Source: Planococcus ruber (GTDB lineage: Bacteria; Bacillota; Bacilli; Bacillales_A; Planococcaceae). Taken from it: a stretch of DNA of 64,000 bases. Positions within the stretch are counted from its first letter, which is position 1. Each line of letters opens with the position of its first letter. A model generated the notes under the pieces. That model was given only the letters and a program-made list of their open reading frames with translations, was not told the origin of the DNA and did no database searches. The translations under genes were made by a program, and so were the position numbers. The DNA is taken from the NCBI RefSeq assembly GCF_022819085.1, contig NZ_JALHAG010000001.1, forward strand, positions 1,137,395-1,201,394. Direction: 5' to 3'. This document shows, in pieces, positions 25,820-34,807 of this stretch.

Positions 25820-26949
25820 AACCGAAAACAAGATTAATCCATGGCGGCATTTTTGGAGATGAAGCAACAGGTGCCGTTTCTACACCGATTTACCAAGTAA
25901 GCACATACAAACAGGAAGCTGTTGGGAAATTCAAAGGCTATGAATATTCCCGTACAGGAAATCCGACGCGCCATGCACTCGAAGAATTGATTGCAGACGT
26001 GGAATACGGACATGCCGGGTTTGCATTCGGCTCCGGGATGGCAGCGATTTCTTCTGTGATGATGCTCTTTTCAGCTGGCGACCACATCATCTTGACGGAT
26101 GATGTATACGGCGGAACATACCGCGTCGTCAATAAAGTCTTGAACCGCTTCGGCCTTGAATTTACTTTCGTAGATACAGGCGATTTAGAAGCGATTGAAG
26201 CTGCTGTTAAAGAAAATACGAAAGCGATTTTCATCGAAACACCGACGAACCCTTTATTGAAAGTAACGGATATCGAAGCGGTTTCGGCTTATGCAAAATC
26301 GAAGAACCTCTTAACAATTGTCGACAATACATTCATGACGCCTTATTTGCAGAACCCATTGAAATTGGGCGCAGATATTGTCTTGCATAGTGCGACAAAA
26401 TACATCGGCGGACACAGTGACGTCGTGGCGGGACTTGTCGTCGTCAACTCGGAGCAATTAGCGACTGACTTGCATTTCGTCCAAAATTCCGTCGGCGCCA
26501 TCCTTGGGCCGCAAGATTCTTGGCTGTTGATGCGTGGGTTGAAGACGTTGGGAATCCGCATGGAAGAAGCGGTATCGAACGCTCAAAAAATCGCTGAATT
26601 CCTGGACCAGCACGAAGCGGTCAACGCTGTCATCTACCCGGGATTGCCGAATCACACCGGACATGAATTGATGAAAAAACAGGCAACCGGTTTTGGTGCC
26701 ATGATTTCATTTGATGTCGGAAGCAAAGAAAAAGCTGATGAATTATTGGCGAAATTGCGTTACTTTACACTTGCTGAAAGTTTAGGCGCCGTTGAAAGTT
26801 TGATTTCGGTTCCTGCGCAAATGACGCATGCTTCGATTCCAGTTGAACGCCGCGGAGAGCTTGGCATTCTAGAAGGTCTTGTGCGGATTTCAGTAGGAAT
26901 TGAAGACGTGGAAGACTTGATCGAAGATCTTGAAAATGCATTGAACTAA
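25816..26949 (+). CDS. mccB: cystathionine gamma-lyase / homocysteine gamma-lyase
   Basis: 377 residues, Cys/Met-metabolism PLP enzyme. KPKTRLIHGGIFGDEATGAV, YSRTGNPTRHALE, FGSGMAAISSVMML and DDVYGGTYRVV fit the family, and the PLP Lys lies in LHSATKYIGGHSDVVAG. It splits cystathionine to cysteine, 2-oxobutyrate and ammonia. ATG overlaps the mccA stop (ATGA). With mccA it completes reverse transsulfuration. A terminator closes the operon. Confidence 0.92.
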   Translation: MKPKTRLIHGGIFGDEATGAVSTPIYQVSTYKQEAVGKFKGYEYSRTGNPTRHALEELIADVEYGHAGFAFGSGMAAISSVMMLFSAGDHIILTDDVYGGTYRVVNKVLNRFGLEFTFVDTGDLEAIEAAVKENTKAIFIETPTNPLLKVTDIEAVSAYAKSKNLLTIVDNTFMTPYLQNPLKLGADIVLHSATKYIGGHSDVVAGLVVVNSEQLATDLHFVQNSVGAILGPQDSWLLMRGLKTLGIRMEEAVSNAQKIAEFLDQHEAVNAVIYPGLPNHTGHELMKKQATGFGAMISFDVGSKEKADELLAKLRYFTLAESLGAVESLISVPAQMTHASIPVERRGELGILEGLVRISVGIEDVEDLIEDLENALN

Positions 26950-26956
26950 ATGATGA

Positions 26957-26986
26957 TAAAAAACCGCCGTATGGCGGTTTTTTTTA
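26957..26986 (+). terminator. terminator of the yrrT-luxS-mccA-mccB operon
   Basis: AAAAACCGCC-GTAT-GGCGGTTTTTTTT. The remaining gap to the next gene (about 185 bp) is A/T-rich and shows no other clear signal. Confidence 0.88.
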
Positions 26987-27171
26987 TTTCTAAAGAACTA
27001 GGAAAATCCCGAAACGGAAGAATTTTTAAAAATGACGAAAAAAACATAGAAAAAAATATCTAAAATTCCGAAATCCGAAATAAACCATTTACCTCATTCG
27101 TCTGAATAGTCTGCATGCTATTATTTTATTCAGCTATAAAATTCTGACAATTCGAGAGGGGTAAAAAGAAC

Positions 27172-29319
27172 ATGGTTAAAAGCAAATGGGTTTCCATTCT
27201 TTCAGCAAGTGCTCTGGCATTGTCGCTAATGGTGCCGGCAGCAGCTGCACCAACAGAAGCGGCAACAACATCAACGACAAAAGCGGAATGGAACAGCGAG
27301 CGCTACGGAGACCGTGTCGACATCGACCAGACGTTGAATGAGATGGCGCAAGACGAAGCATTCATGAAGCAAGCGGACAAAAAAATCAAAGCACAGGCGG
27401 GTGAAGTAGCAGCTGCCGGCGCTAAAGCAACAGCTGATGGGCCATTTACATATGATGGAGGAACGAAGAAATTCCTTGACCGCAACTTGTCGTTTAAAGA
27501 CTTTACTTTGCGCAGTGTCGGCGAAAATGTGGAAATCTGGGTAGCCAATGACCTGGCTTACGGTCCGGACAACCCGAAACCCGCTGATGTGGTAACGCAG
27601 GCGCAAGTTGATAAATTGAAAGATGAATTCGACAGCAATATTTATCCGAAAGCGACTGGATTCTTCGGAATGCCGGATCAGCTCGACGGTTCAAATGCGA
27701 CGGTTCCAGGAATGGTCGGATTGCCGGATGATTATTACGAAGGATCGGACAAAGTCATCATGCTTGTCGACAACGTAAAGGATGAAGGCTGGAACAACCC
27801 GTCGTACCCATTCTTTGTAGCCGGCTTCTTCTGGCAGACGCTTGAAAACTATACAGACCGCAACATCATTACCATCGATACGAACTCATGGGAAACGCGT
27901 CTTGAGACGACGTTCTTCGGAACGACAATCCACGAATTGCAGCATTTGATCCATGCGGACAACGACCCATCAGAGGAAACGTGGTTAAACGAAGGGATGT
28001 CTACTTTCTCTGAGTATCTTGGCGGTTATGGCCACGATGCAGGATCGATCAACTTCTACTTGGACCACCCGGAAAACTCACTCGTGAGCTGGGACGAACA
28101 CGGTACAGCTGAAACCGGTCCGGAAACCATTGCGGATTACGGACAAGTGTATTTATTCACCCTTTATATGTATGACAAATTTGGCCAGGAATTCATCCGT
28201 GAATTGGCAGTCAACGGCGAAAAACAGGGCATGTCCAGTGTAGACCAAGTGCTGAAAGACTACGGCACGAATAAAACTTTCCTGGAAGTCTACCAGGATT
28301 TCATGACGGCATTGACGCTTGATAGCTCAGCAGTCGACAGTGACTACAACATCGACAGCATTGACCTCCGCAACCTGCCAGTTGGCACGGATGGAAAAGT
28401 GCGCGGCAAAACAATCGACTTTGAAAGCGCAAAAACGTATGAAAAAGAAGGCGTTCCGGCATGGGGCGGCGACTTTAAAGAATTTAACTTCGGCAAAGAT
28501 GTACGCGGCTTGAAATTTGACGGCGTCGACTTCCTGCCGCTGCAATGGAGCACAGTTGCGGATCCTAAAGGGTCCGGCAAACAAGTGCTGCATCCGAATA
28601 ACGGAGACGAGGCAGACCAGGCATTGATTTTTGGTGCAACGGTTCCGACGGCAAATCCGACATTAACATTTGACCACTACTACGATATTGAAGAACAATG
28701 GGACTTCGGCATGGTCCAAGTTTCAACAGATAACGGCGAAACATGGAAATCGCTTGAAAACCAAAATACACGCAGCGATGTTGTGGAAGAAGGCTACCCG
28801 ACTATTAAAGAAAATGTTCCAGGATTCACAGGAACGAACGGCGATTGGGCGACAGAAACATTTGACTTGTCCGCTTATGCCGGCAAAGACGTATTGGTTT
28901 CATTCCGCAATTTGACAGACTGGGGCTCAAACAACCCGGGCTGGTACATCAAAGATGTGAAACTTGGCAATTTCTCGAATGACGGTTCTTCAACAGACGC
29001 ATTCCAGTCGCTGGGACAGTTGAAAGGCGACTACGTGAATTTCACAACGACGTTCATCCAAACGAAGAAAAACGGCAAAGAGCGCGTATTCCACGTGAAT
29101 CCTTACAACGTGACAAACCAGCAGGCATTGGATCTGAAGCAAGTGCTTCGTGAAGGCAATGTGAAAATGATTACGTCTTATGCAGCAGCAGAAGGCCAAA
29201 AAGAAGCGCAGGAATTCAGCTACGAAGTCCTGTATAAAGACCAAAAAGGAAAAGATAAAAAAGACAACAAGAACAAAGGCAAGGGCAATAACAACGGAAA
29301 AGGCAATGGCAATAAATAA
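27172..29319 (+). CDS. secreted M6-like (immune inhibitor A-type) metalloprotease
   Basis: 715 residues with a signal peptide (VSILSASALALSLMVPAAAA). The zinc site is TTIHELQHLIHADND near residue 254, and EETWLNEGMSTFSEYLGG near residue 273 supplies the third ligand. A jelly-roll, MAM-like region follows (TLTFDHYYDIEEQWDFGMVQ, GWYIKDVKLG). The last 25 or so residues are only Lys, Gly, Asn and Asp, a very basic tail that may bind the cell wall. It resembles peptidase M6/immune inhibitor A relatives; target proteins are unknown. AGAGGGGTAAAAAGAAC precedes ATG. Confidence 0.82.
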   Translation: MVKSKWVSILSASALALSLMVPAAAAPTEAATTSTTKAEWNSERYGDRVDIDQTLNEMAQDEAFMKQADKKIKAQAGEVAAAGAKATADGPFTYDGGTKKFLDRNLSFKDFTLRSVGENVEIWVANDLAYGPDNPKPADVVTQAQVDKLKDEFDSNIYPKATGFFGMPDQLDGSNATVPGMVGLPDDYYEGSDKVIMLVDNVKDEGWNNPSYPFFVAGFFWQTLENYTDRNIITIDTNSWETRLETTFFGTTIHELQHLIHADNDPSEETWLNEGMSTFSEYLGGYGHDAGSINFYLDHPENSLVSWDEHGTAETGPETIADYGQVYLFTLYMYDKFGQEFIRELAVNGEKQGMSSVDQVLKDYGTNKTFLEVYQDFMTALTLDSSAVDSDYNIDSIDLRNLPVGTDGKVRGKTIDFESAKTYEKEGVPAWGGDFKEFNFGKDVRGLKFDGVDFLPLQWSTVADPKGSGKQVLHPNNGDEADQALIFGATVPTANPTLTFDHYYDIEEQWDFGMVQVSTDNGETWKSLENQNTRSDVVEEGYPTIKENVPGFTGTNGDWATETFDLSAYAGKDVLVSFRNLTDWGSNNPGWYIKDVKLGNFSNDGSSTDAFQSLGQLKGDYVNFTTTFIQTKKNGKERVFHVNPYNVTNQQALDLKQVLREGNVKMITSYAAAEGQKEAQEFSYEVLYKDQKGKDKKDNKNKGKGNNNGKGNGNK

Positions 29320-29324
29320 GCGGG

Positions 29325-29350
29325 AAGCGGACCTCGGTCCGCTTTTTCTT
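29325..29350 (+). terminator. terminator after the metalloprotease gene
   Basis: AAGCGGAC-CTCG-GTCCGCTT followed by TTTCTTTT. Confidence 0.85.
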
Positions 29351-29433
29351 TTGGCCGGTTTTCTTTTCAGTTTGGAGAAGATTGCCGTTATGGTAAGATG
29401 GAAAGTGAAAACGTTTGCGAAAGGAAGAGGACA

Positions 29434-30624
29434 TTGTCAAAAAAACTAGATGCATTTTTAGATCAAAACCTTGGCGAATTAAAAGAGCAGGGCTTATATA
29501 ATGAAATCGATCCAGTGGAAGGGCCGAACGGGGCAATCATCAAAGTCCGCGGCAAAGATTTGATTAACTTATCTTCAAACAACTACTTGGGGCTTGCGAC
29601 AAACGAAGATTTGAAGCAAGTGGCAAAAGACGCGATCGATAAATACGGCGTCGGTGCTGGTGCAGTCCGTACAATCAACGGAACGTTGGACATCCATGTG
29701 AAATTGGAAGAAAAGCTTGCGGAGTTCAAGGGAACAGAAGCGGCCATTTCCTACCAATCCGGATTCAACTGCAACATGGCAGCGATTTCTGCAGTGATGG
29801 ACAAGAATGATGCCATTCTTTCCGATCAGCTGAACCACGCGTCCATCATTGACGGCTGCCGCTTGTCAAAAGCGAAAATCATCGCCTTCAAACATTCGGA
29901 TATGGAAGACCTTCGCGCGAAAGCGAAAGAAGCGACAGAATCCGGTTTGTACAATAAAGTCATGGTCATTACAGACGGCGTATTCTCCATGGACGGCGAT
30001 ATCGCGAAGCTTCCAGAGATTGTGGAAATCGCAAAAGAATTTGATTTGATTACATACGTTGACGATGCGCACGGTTCGGGCGTTACCGGCAAAGGGAAAG
30101 GGACCGTGAAGCATTTCGGCCTTGAAAAAGAGATCGACATGCAAATGGGCACCTTGTCTAAAGCAGTCGGCGTAGTCGGCGGCTATGTAGCCGGCAAGAA
30201 AAACCTGATCGACTGGCTGAGAGTCCGTTCACGCCCGTTCTTGTTCTCGACCGCGGTAACACCGGGGGACGTAGCGGCGATCATTTCGGCCTTGCAGATG
30301 ATCATCGATTCGACCGAACTGCACGACAAACTATGGGACAACGGCGATTACTTGAAAAAAGGCTTGAAAGAGCTTGGCTTCAATATCGGAGATTCGGAAA
30401 CGCCGATCACACCTTGCATCATCGGCGACGAGAAGCTTACACAACAGTTCTCGAAGCGCTTGTTTGAAGAAGGCGTCTATGCGAAATCTATCGTCTTCCC
30501 AACGGTTCCTAAAGGCACAGGACGCGTCCGCAACATGCCGACAGCGGCCCATACAAAAGAAATGCTCGACGAAGCGATCGAAGTATACGCGCGCGTCGGA
30601 AAAGAACTTGGCGTTATCCAATAA
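29434..30624 (+). CDS. kbl: glycine C-acetyltransferase (2-amino-3-ketobutyrate CoA ligase)
   Basis: 396 residues, alpha-oxoamine synthase family. [38 protein letters not shown] and [11 protein letters not shown] fit, and the PLP Lys lies in [19 protein letters not shown], preceded by [11 protein letters not shown]. It converts 2-amino-3-oxobutyrate and CoA to glycine and acetyl-CoA, the second step of threonine breakdown. The start is TTG 29434 after AGGAAGAGG. The matching dehydrogenase is about 4 kb away (34808) rather than adjacent. Other oxoamine synthases (for example BioF) are less likely given that neighbour. Confidence 0.88.
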   Translation: MSKKLDAFLDQNLGELKEQGLYNEIDPVEGPNGAIIKVRGKDLINLSSNNYLGLATNEDLKQVAKDAIDKYGVGAGAVRTINGTLDIHVKLEEKLAEFKGTEAAISYQSGFNCNMAAISAVMDKNDAILSDQLNHASIIDGCRLSKAKIIAFKHSDMEDLRAKAKEATESGLYNKVMVITDGVFSMDGDIAKLPEIVEIAKEFDLITYVDDAHGSGVTGKGKGTVKHFGLEKEIDMQMGTLSKAVGVVGGYVAGKKNLIDWLRVRSRPFLFSTAVTPGDVAAIISALQMIIDSTELHDKLWDNGDYLKKGLKELGFNIGDSETPITPCIIGDEKLTQQFSKRLFEEGVYAKSIVFPTVPKGTGRVRNMPTAAHTKEMLDEAIEVYARVGKELGVIQ

Positions 30625-30630
30625 CACACA

Positions 30631-30670
30631 AAAACACGCTCAGCCAATAGCAGCTGGGCGTGTTTTATTT
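30631..30670 (+). terminator. terminator after kbl
   Basis: AAAACACGCTCAGC pairs with GCTGGGCGTGTTTT around CAATAGCA, followed by TATTTT. Confidence 0.85.
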
Positions 30671-30683
30671 TCCAGATTAAGGA

Positions 30684-30780
30684 TTTACTTTCCTTGAAGG
30701 CTCAAATACTTTCCGTGCCAAGCGAAATACTTTCCCAAGCAAGCCATTTACTCCCTTTGAATCAAGAAATACTTTCCGTC
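30684..30780. repeat. 21-bp-period array C, five TACTTTCC-type units
   Basis: TACT starts at 30686, 30707, 30728, 30749 and 30770, exactly 21 bp apart. Cores are TACTTTCCTTG, TACTTTCCGTG, TACTTTCCCAA, TACTCCCTTTG and TACTTTCCGTC. The first unit is preceded by GGATT, as in array A. The last unit lies inside the 3' end of the amidohydrolase gene and encodes its final ESIS residues, as also seen in the NERD gene. Confidence 0.85.
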
Positions 30781-31955
30781 CTCATATTTTGCTCCTCAAA
30801 ATAAAGGGCCGCAAACATTTTTGCCGCAACAAGCATCGCACGCTCATCGAAATCGAATTTTTCATGATGATGCGGGTAGCTTAAACGTTCATCGGCCATT
30901 TTCGCTCCGACGAAAAAGTAAGCACCTGGACGTTCTTGCGTGAAATAAGCGAAATCTTCCACTGGCATGATGGGTTCCGTTTCGACCACCCGTTCTTCGC
31001 CAATGGCTTGGGTAGCAGCTCGGCGTACCACTTCAACCGCCTCCGGATGATTCCATAAGGAAATATAGCCGGCTTCAATCGTCACTTCCGCTTCGGCACC
31101 CATTGCCCGCGCCACATTTTCAGCAATCGCTTGGACCCGCTCGGTTGCCAACTTCCGCAGTTCGGGATCGAATACACGAATTGTCCCTTCAAGCACCGCT
31201 TCGCTTGGAATGGCGTTATCGGCATCGCCTGCATGGAATTTTCCGATCGACACCACCAATTCTTTCAGCGGATCGGCATTCCGGCTGACGATCGATTGCA
31301 GAGCAATCATAATGTGGCTGGCTGCAAGAATCGGGTCTACACCGGTATGCGGTTCTGCACCGTGGGTTCCATAGCCGCGAACAACGATTTTTAAGGTATC
31401 TTCAGAAGCCTGCAAAAAGCCATCGCGCACGAAAACGTTGCCGCTTTCCATCTTGCTTTGAAGATGGGCGCCGTAAATCGCATCGACGCCGTCCAGGCAG
31501 CCGTCTGCAATCATTGATTGCGCTCCGCCCGGCGCCACTTCTTCACCGAATTGATGGATCAGCACAATTGTGCCAGGCAATTGGTCTTTGATTGAAACCA
31601 TCGCTTTCGCAAAAGCGAGCAAAGCTGCTGTATGGCCGTCATGGCCGCAGGCGTGCATCACGCCAGGCACAGTCGATTTATAAGCGACTTCTTTTTGGTC
31701 AGTGATCGGCAACGCATCGAAATCAGCACGAAAAGCGATCGTTTTGCCGGGCAGGCGTCCATGGATGGTACCGACTACACCGCGGCCGCCAACGTTCCGG
31801 CGAACTTCAATCCCTATATTTTCTAATTGCTGTGCGATAAATTCCGGCGTATGGACTTCCTGGTGGGAAAGCTCTGGATGCATGTGCAGATAGCGGCGTG
31901 TTTCCACCATTTCTGCATAAAGTGACTCAATCTTTTCCTCTATCAATGGTTTCAT
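30762..31955 (-). CDS. M20 family amidohydrolase / N-acyl-amino-acid deacylase
   Basis: 397 residues. Metal-site motifs are RRYLHMHPELSHQE, GVMHACGHDGHTAALLAFA, HQFGEEVAPGGAQSMI and a late MPVEDFAYF. It resembles amidohydrolases that act on N-acetyl amino acids, hippurate or N-acetyl-diaminopimelate; the substrate is not clear. GAAGGAGAGTCGAAAGA precedes ATG. The C-terminal TESIS is encoded by a unit of array C. It is followed on the same strand only by kbl, which is convergent. Confidence 0.88.
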   Translation of the reverse strand: MKPLIEEKIESLYAEMVETRRYLHMHPELSHQEVHTPEFIAQQLENIGIEVRRNVGGRGVVGTIHGRLPGKTIAFRADFDALPITDQKEVAYKSTVPGVMHACGHDGHTAALLAFAKAMVSIKDQLPGTIVLIHQFGEEVAPGGAQSMIADGCLDGVDAIYGAHLQSKMESGNVFVRDGFLQASEDTLKIVVRGYGTHGAEPHTGVDPILAASHIMIALQSIVSRNADPLKELVVSIGKFHAGDADNAIPSEAVLEGTIRVFDPELRKLATERVQAIAENVARAMGAEAEVTIEAGYISLWNHPEAVEVVRRAATQAIGEERVVETEPIMPVEDFAYFTQERPGAYFFVGAKMADERLSYPHHHEKFDFDERAMLVAAKMFAALYFEEQNMRTESIS

Positions 31956-32046
31956 TCTTTCGACTCTCCTTCAAAGCTGATAGTTTCAGTATACAATAAA
32001 ACCGTTAGATAGAATAAAAAACAAGAAAATAGAATAATAATACAAA

Positions 32047-32080
32047 AAGAAACCCGCTGCCAATAACGGCTGCGGGTTTA
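32047..32080 (-). terminator. terminator of the amino-acid ABC transporter operon
   Basis: AAACCCGCTGCC pairs with GGCTGCGGGTTT around AATAAC; on the minus strand it is followed by CTTTTTG. It overlaps the stop codon of the ATPase gene. Confidence 0.8.
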
Positions 32081-32827
32081 AATAACATCTGTTTTTTGAA
32101 TCAAGTTCAGGAATTGCTGGGTACGGGCTTCTTTTGGATGTCCGAAAATATCCTCAGGTTTGCCGCGTTCAATGATGTGCCCGCCGTCCATGAAGAGGAC
32201 TTCATCAGCCACGCCTTTGGCAAAGCGCATTTCGTGGGTGACCACGACCATCGTCATGCCTTCTGACGCTAAATCTTTCATAACTTGCAGCACTTCGCCC
32301 ACAAGTTCAGGATCCAGCGCTGAAGTCGGTTCATCAAACAGCATCACTTTTGGTTCAAGTGCAAGCGCGCGGGCGATGCCGACACGCTGCTGCTGTCCGC
32401 CGGATAACTGAAACGGGTATTCGTTCACTTTATCCCCGAGGCCGACTTTCGCAAGCAATTGCTCCGCTTTTTTGCGGGCAGCGGCTTTGTCCTGCCCTTG
32501 TACCGTTACAGGGCCTTCCATGACGTTTTCAAGCGCCGTCATATGAGGGAATAGATTATAGTGCTGGAACACCATCGCAGATTGTTTCCGGAAAGCGTTC
32601 ACTTTTTTCTTCGGAACCGGCTTTGCAAAATCGACCGATTGTTCATCGATGGAAATAACGCCGGCAGAAGGGGTTTCTAAAATATTCAAACAGCGCAGGA
32701 AAGTCGTTTTACCGGATCCGGAAGGTCCGATGACCACAACGGCCTGGCCTTTTTTCACTTCCAAGTCGATGCCTTTTAAGACTTCCAAGTCGCCGAACTT
32801 CTTATGCAAATTCTTTATCCTAATCAT
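32078..32827 (-). CDS. amino-acid ABC transporter ATP-binding protein (cystine-type)
   Basis: 249 residues, polar-amino-acid family ATPase. Walker A is [15 protein letters not shown], the Q-loop is [18 protein letters not shown], the signature is [16 protein letters not shown] and Walker B is [16 protein letters not shown]. The H-loop [20 protein letters not shown] completes it. It is the last gene of an SBP-permease-ATPase operon. GAGGAGCGAACT precedes ATG. Resemblance of its partners to TcyA/TcyB suggests cystine, but this is inference. Confidence 0.92.
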   Translation of the reverse strand: MIRIKNLHKKFGDLEVLKGIDLEVKKGQAVVVIGPSGSGKTTFLRCLNILETPSAGVISIDEQSVDFAKPVPKKKVNAFRKQSAMVFQHYNLFPHMTALENVMEGPVTVQGQDKAAARKKAEQLLAKVGLGDKVNEYPFQLSGGQQQRVGIARALALEPKVMLFDEPTSALDPELVGEVLQVMKDLASEGMTMVVVTHEMRFAKGVADEVLFMDGGHIIERGKPEDIFGHPKEARTQQFLNLIQKTDVI

Positions 32828-32879
32828 AGTTCGCTCCTCACTGCAACCAGTGCTTTATTATTCGCTCCATAACCATTCA

Positions 32880-33581
32880 TCATCGTGAAACGTAGCGGTC
32901 AAACCGGTTTTCCAGACGGCCTTGTCCGACAGATAGAAGGAAACAGACGACCCAATAGATCAGGGCGGCTTGGCCGTATAGTAATAGGAATTCATAGTTG
33001 GTCGCAGCGATTTGCTGGGCAATGCGGAACATTTCCGTTACGAGAATGAGTGATGCCAGCGAAGTATCTTTCACGAGACTAATGAACGTATTGGATAGCG
33101 GCGGAACCGAAACGCGGGCCGCTTGCGGCAAAATAATGCGGCGAAGCGACTGGACATACGTCATGCCGATTGTATCGGCAGCTTCCCATTGGCCTTTCGG
33201 AATCGAAAGGATGGATGCGCGGATGACTTCGGATGCGTATGCGCCGACATTCAAGGAAAAGCCGATGACCGCAGCCGGGAACGGATCAATCGTTACCCCG
33301 AGCGACGGGAGGCCATAGAATAAGATGAATAATTGAACGAGCAAAGGAGTGCCGCGGATGATGGATACGTAGATCCGGGCAATCACTTGCAGAATTTTGA
33401 TCGTAGAAATACGTGCCAACGCTGTCAAAACTGCTAATATCAGACCGATGATAAAAGAAATAATCGACAAAGGGACAGTAAACTGGATCAGCCCTTCCAA
33501 AAGGGGCAGCCAGGACGTCTGGGAGATGTCGACTAGCCGCTCCATACGGACAGGATCAGAAAAAATACTATTCAAGTACAT
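32880..33581 (-). CDS. amino-acid ABC transporter permease (cystine-type)
   Basis: About 233 residues, HisM/GlnP-type permease with five helices. [20 protein letters not shown] and the EAA loop [20 protein letters not shown] are diagnostic. [20 protein letters not shown] follows. Start 33581 (MYLNSIF) overlaps the 3' end of the binding-protein gene by 14 bases, consistent with translational coupling; frames open to 33629 offer longer but unsupported starts. The sequence recalls B. subtilis TcyB. Confidence 0.88.
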   Translation of the reverse strand: MYLNSIFSDPVRMERLVDISQTSWLPLLEGLIQFTVPLSIISFIIGLILAVLTALARISTIKILQVIARIYVSIIRGTPLLVQLFILFYGLPSLGVTIDPFPAAVIGFSLNVGAYASEVIRASILSIPKGQWEAADTIGMTYVQSLRRIILPQAARVSVPPLSNTFISLVKDTSLASLILVTEMFRIAQQIAATNYEFLLLYGQAALIYWVVCFLLSVGQGRLENRFDRYVSR

Positions 33582-34404
33582 TTTCGCCGAACCATCTTTC
33601 GGAAATTTCATCATACGTGCCGTCTTCAATCATTTCGGCAAGGGCTTTATTTGCTTCTTCTACAATTGCACCGCTGTCTTTGCGGAACAATAAGGCACTT
33701 TTCGCTGCATCGTCTGCTTCATCGACAATTTCGATGTTCGCATCCGGACGTTGTTTCAGGAAATCAAGTACAGTCAAATTATCGTTTACCGTCGCTTCGA
33801 CGCGGCCCGAATTCAATAGTTCGATCGCTTGGTTGAATCCTTCAACGCCTTCAATTTCTGCTCCGTAAGAACGTGCAGTTTCTGCGTAGTTGCTTGTCAA
33901 AGATTGAGCGGAAAGTTTTCCTTCCAAATCCTCAAAGCTTTTGATTTCGCCATTGCCTTTCGCAACAACCAATACAGCAGTAGAAGTGATGTAAGGATCT
34001 GAGAAATCGTAGCTTGCCAGGCGCTCTTCGTTAATGCCGACTTGGTTCGCTACCATATCGAAGCGGCTTGCATCAAGTCCTGCAAAAATTGCATCCCATT
34101 GAGTTTCCAGGAATTCGACTTCAACGCCTAAGCGCTTTCCGACTTCGCGTGCAATTTCAACATCAAATCCGGTCAATTCGCCGGAGTCGTCATGGAACGT
34201 GAAAGGAGGGTATGTGCCTTCCGTCCCAACGATCAATTTGCCTTCTTCTTGGACTTCAGCCAGCAAATCGCCTTCTGAGCTGCTCGAACCGCCAGAGCCT
34301 GCTGCATCGTCTGTCGTCGGGTCTTCTTCTGGAGAGCCCCCGCCGCAAGCTGCCAATACAAGTGCGGCAATCAATAATAGTAGTGCAAAACTAAATTTTT
34401 TCAT
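33568..34404 (-). CDS. amino-acid ABC transporter substrate-binding lipoprotein (cystine-type)
   Basis: 278 residues. The lipobox LVLAACGGG is followed by a Ser/Gly/Glu linker, then a type II periplasmic-binding fold ([56 protein letters not shown]). The [17 protein letters not shown] and [15 protein letters not shown] stretches resemble L-cystine-binding TcyA. It sits on the outer membrane face and feeds the permease. GGAGG lies ten bases before ATG. Cysteine genes mccAB and a threonine catabolic pair are in the same 12 kb. Confidence 0.88.
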   Translation of the reverse strand: MKKFSFALLLLIAALVLAACGGGSPEEDPTTDDAAGSGGSSSSEGDLLAEVQEEGKLIVGTEGTYPPFTFHDDSGELTGFDVEIAREVGKRLGVEVEFLETQWDAIFAGLDASRFDMVANQVGINEERLASYDFSDPYITSTAVLVVAKGNGEIKSFEDLEGKLSAQSLTSNYAETARSYGAEIEGVEGFNQAIELLNSGRVEATVNDNLTVLDFLKQRPDANIEIVDEADDAAKSALLFRKDSGAIVEEANKALAEMIEDGTYDEISERWFGENVLE

Positions 34405-34807
34405 GAAATAAATGCCTCCATTCTTATCTGTTTATTAACGGCCTTTCCAAATTCCACACAAAAGGCATTCCCGTCTGTTTCGCATAATATACCCCTCTTC
34501 CAGAAGAGGGAAACTAACGCAATAAAACACAGTGGAATACTTGGTTTAAAACTTAAAAAAAAGCGATTAATAAGTTCTGCTCAGGCCTTAAATAGGCTGG
34601 AACAACTTTCTCATTATAGCATCGGCCAATCAAGAGATACAAGTGAACTGTTTAGCCTATTTCGGCACAAATCCAGTGAAATTCATTGTATTTTTAAAGA
34701 GAACAAATTATAATGGCTAGATAGAAAAGCTTAATTAATCAATGTTTATATTGAATTTAATGTATTTATACAGAGGACAAATGTTTTATTTGAGAGGAGC
34801 ACATAAA
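34405..34807. other. divergent intergenic region between SBP gene and tdh
   Basis: 403 bp. CCCTCTTC-CA-GAAGAGGG at 34493-34510 is a perfect inverted repeat without a T-tract. On the minus strand it stands just before a possible -10 element TATATT (34491-34486) for the transporter operon, so it may be an operator. The right part holds the tdh promoter. No T-box, S-box or other known riboswitch motif was recognised. Confidence 0.4.
34686..34714 (+). promoter_or_regulatory. sigma-A promoter of the threonine dehydrogenase gene
   Basis: TTGTAT (34686-34691) and TATAAT (34709-34714) are 17 bp apart, giving a leader of about 85 nt before ATG 34808. Confidence 0.75.
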
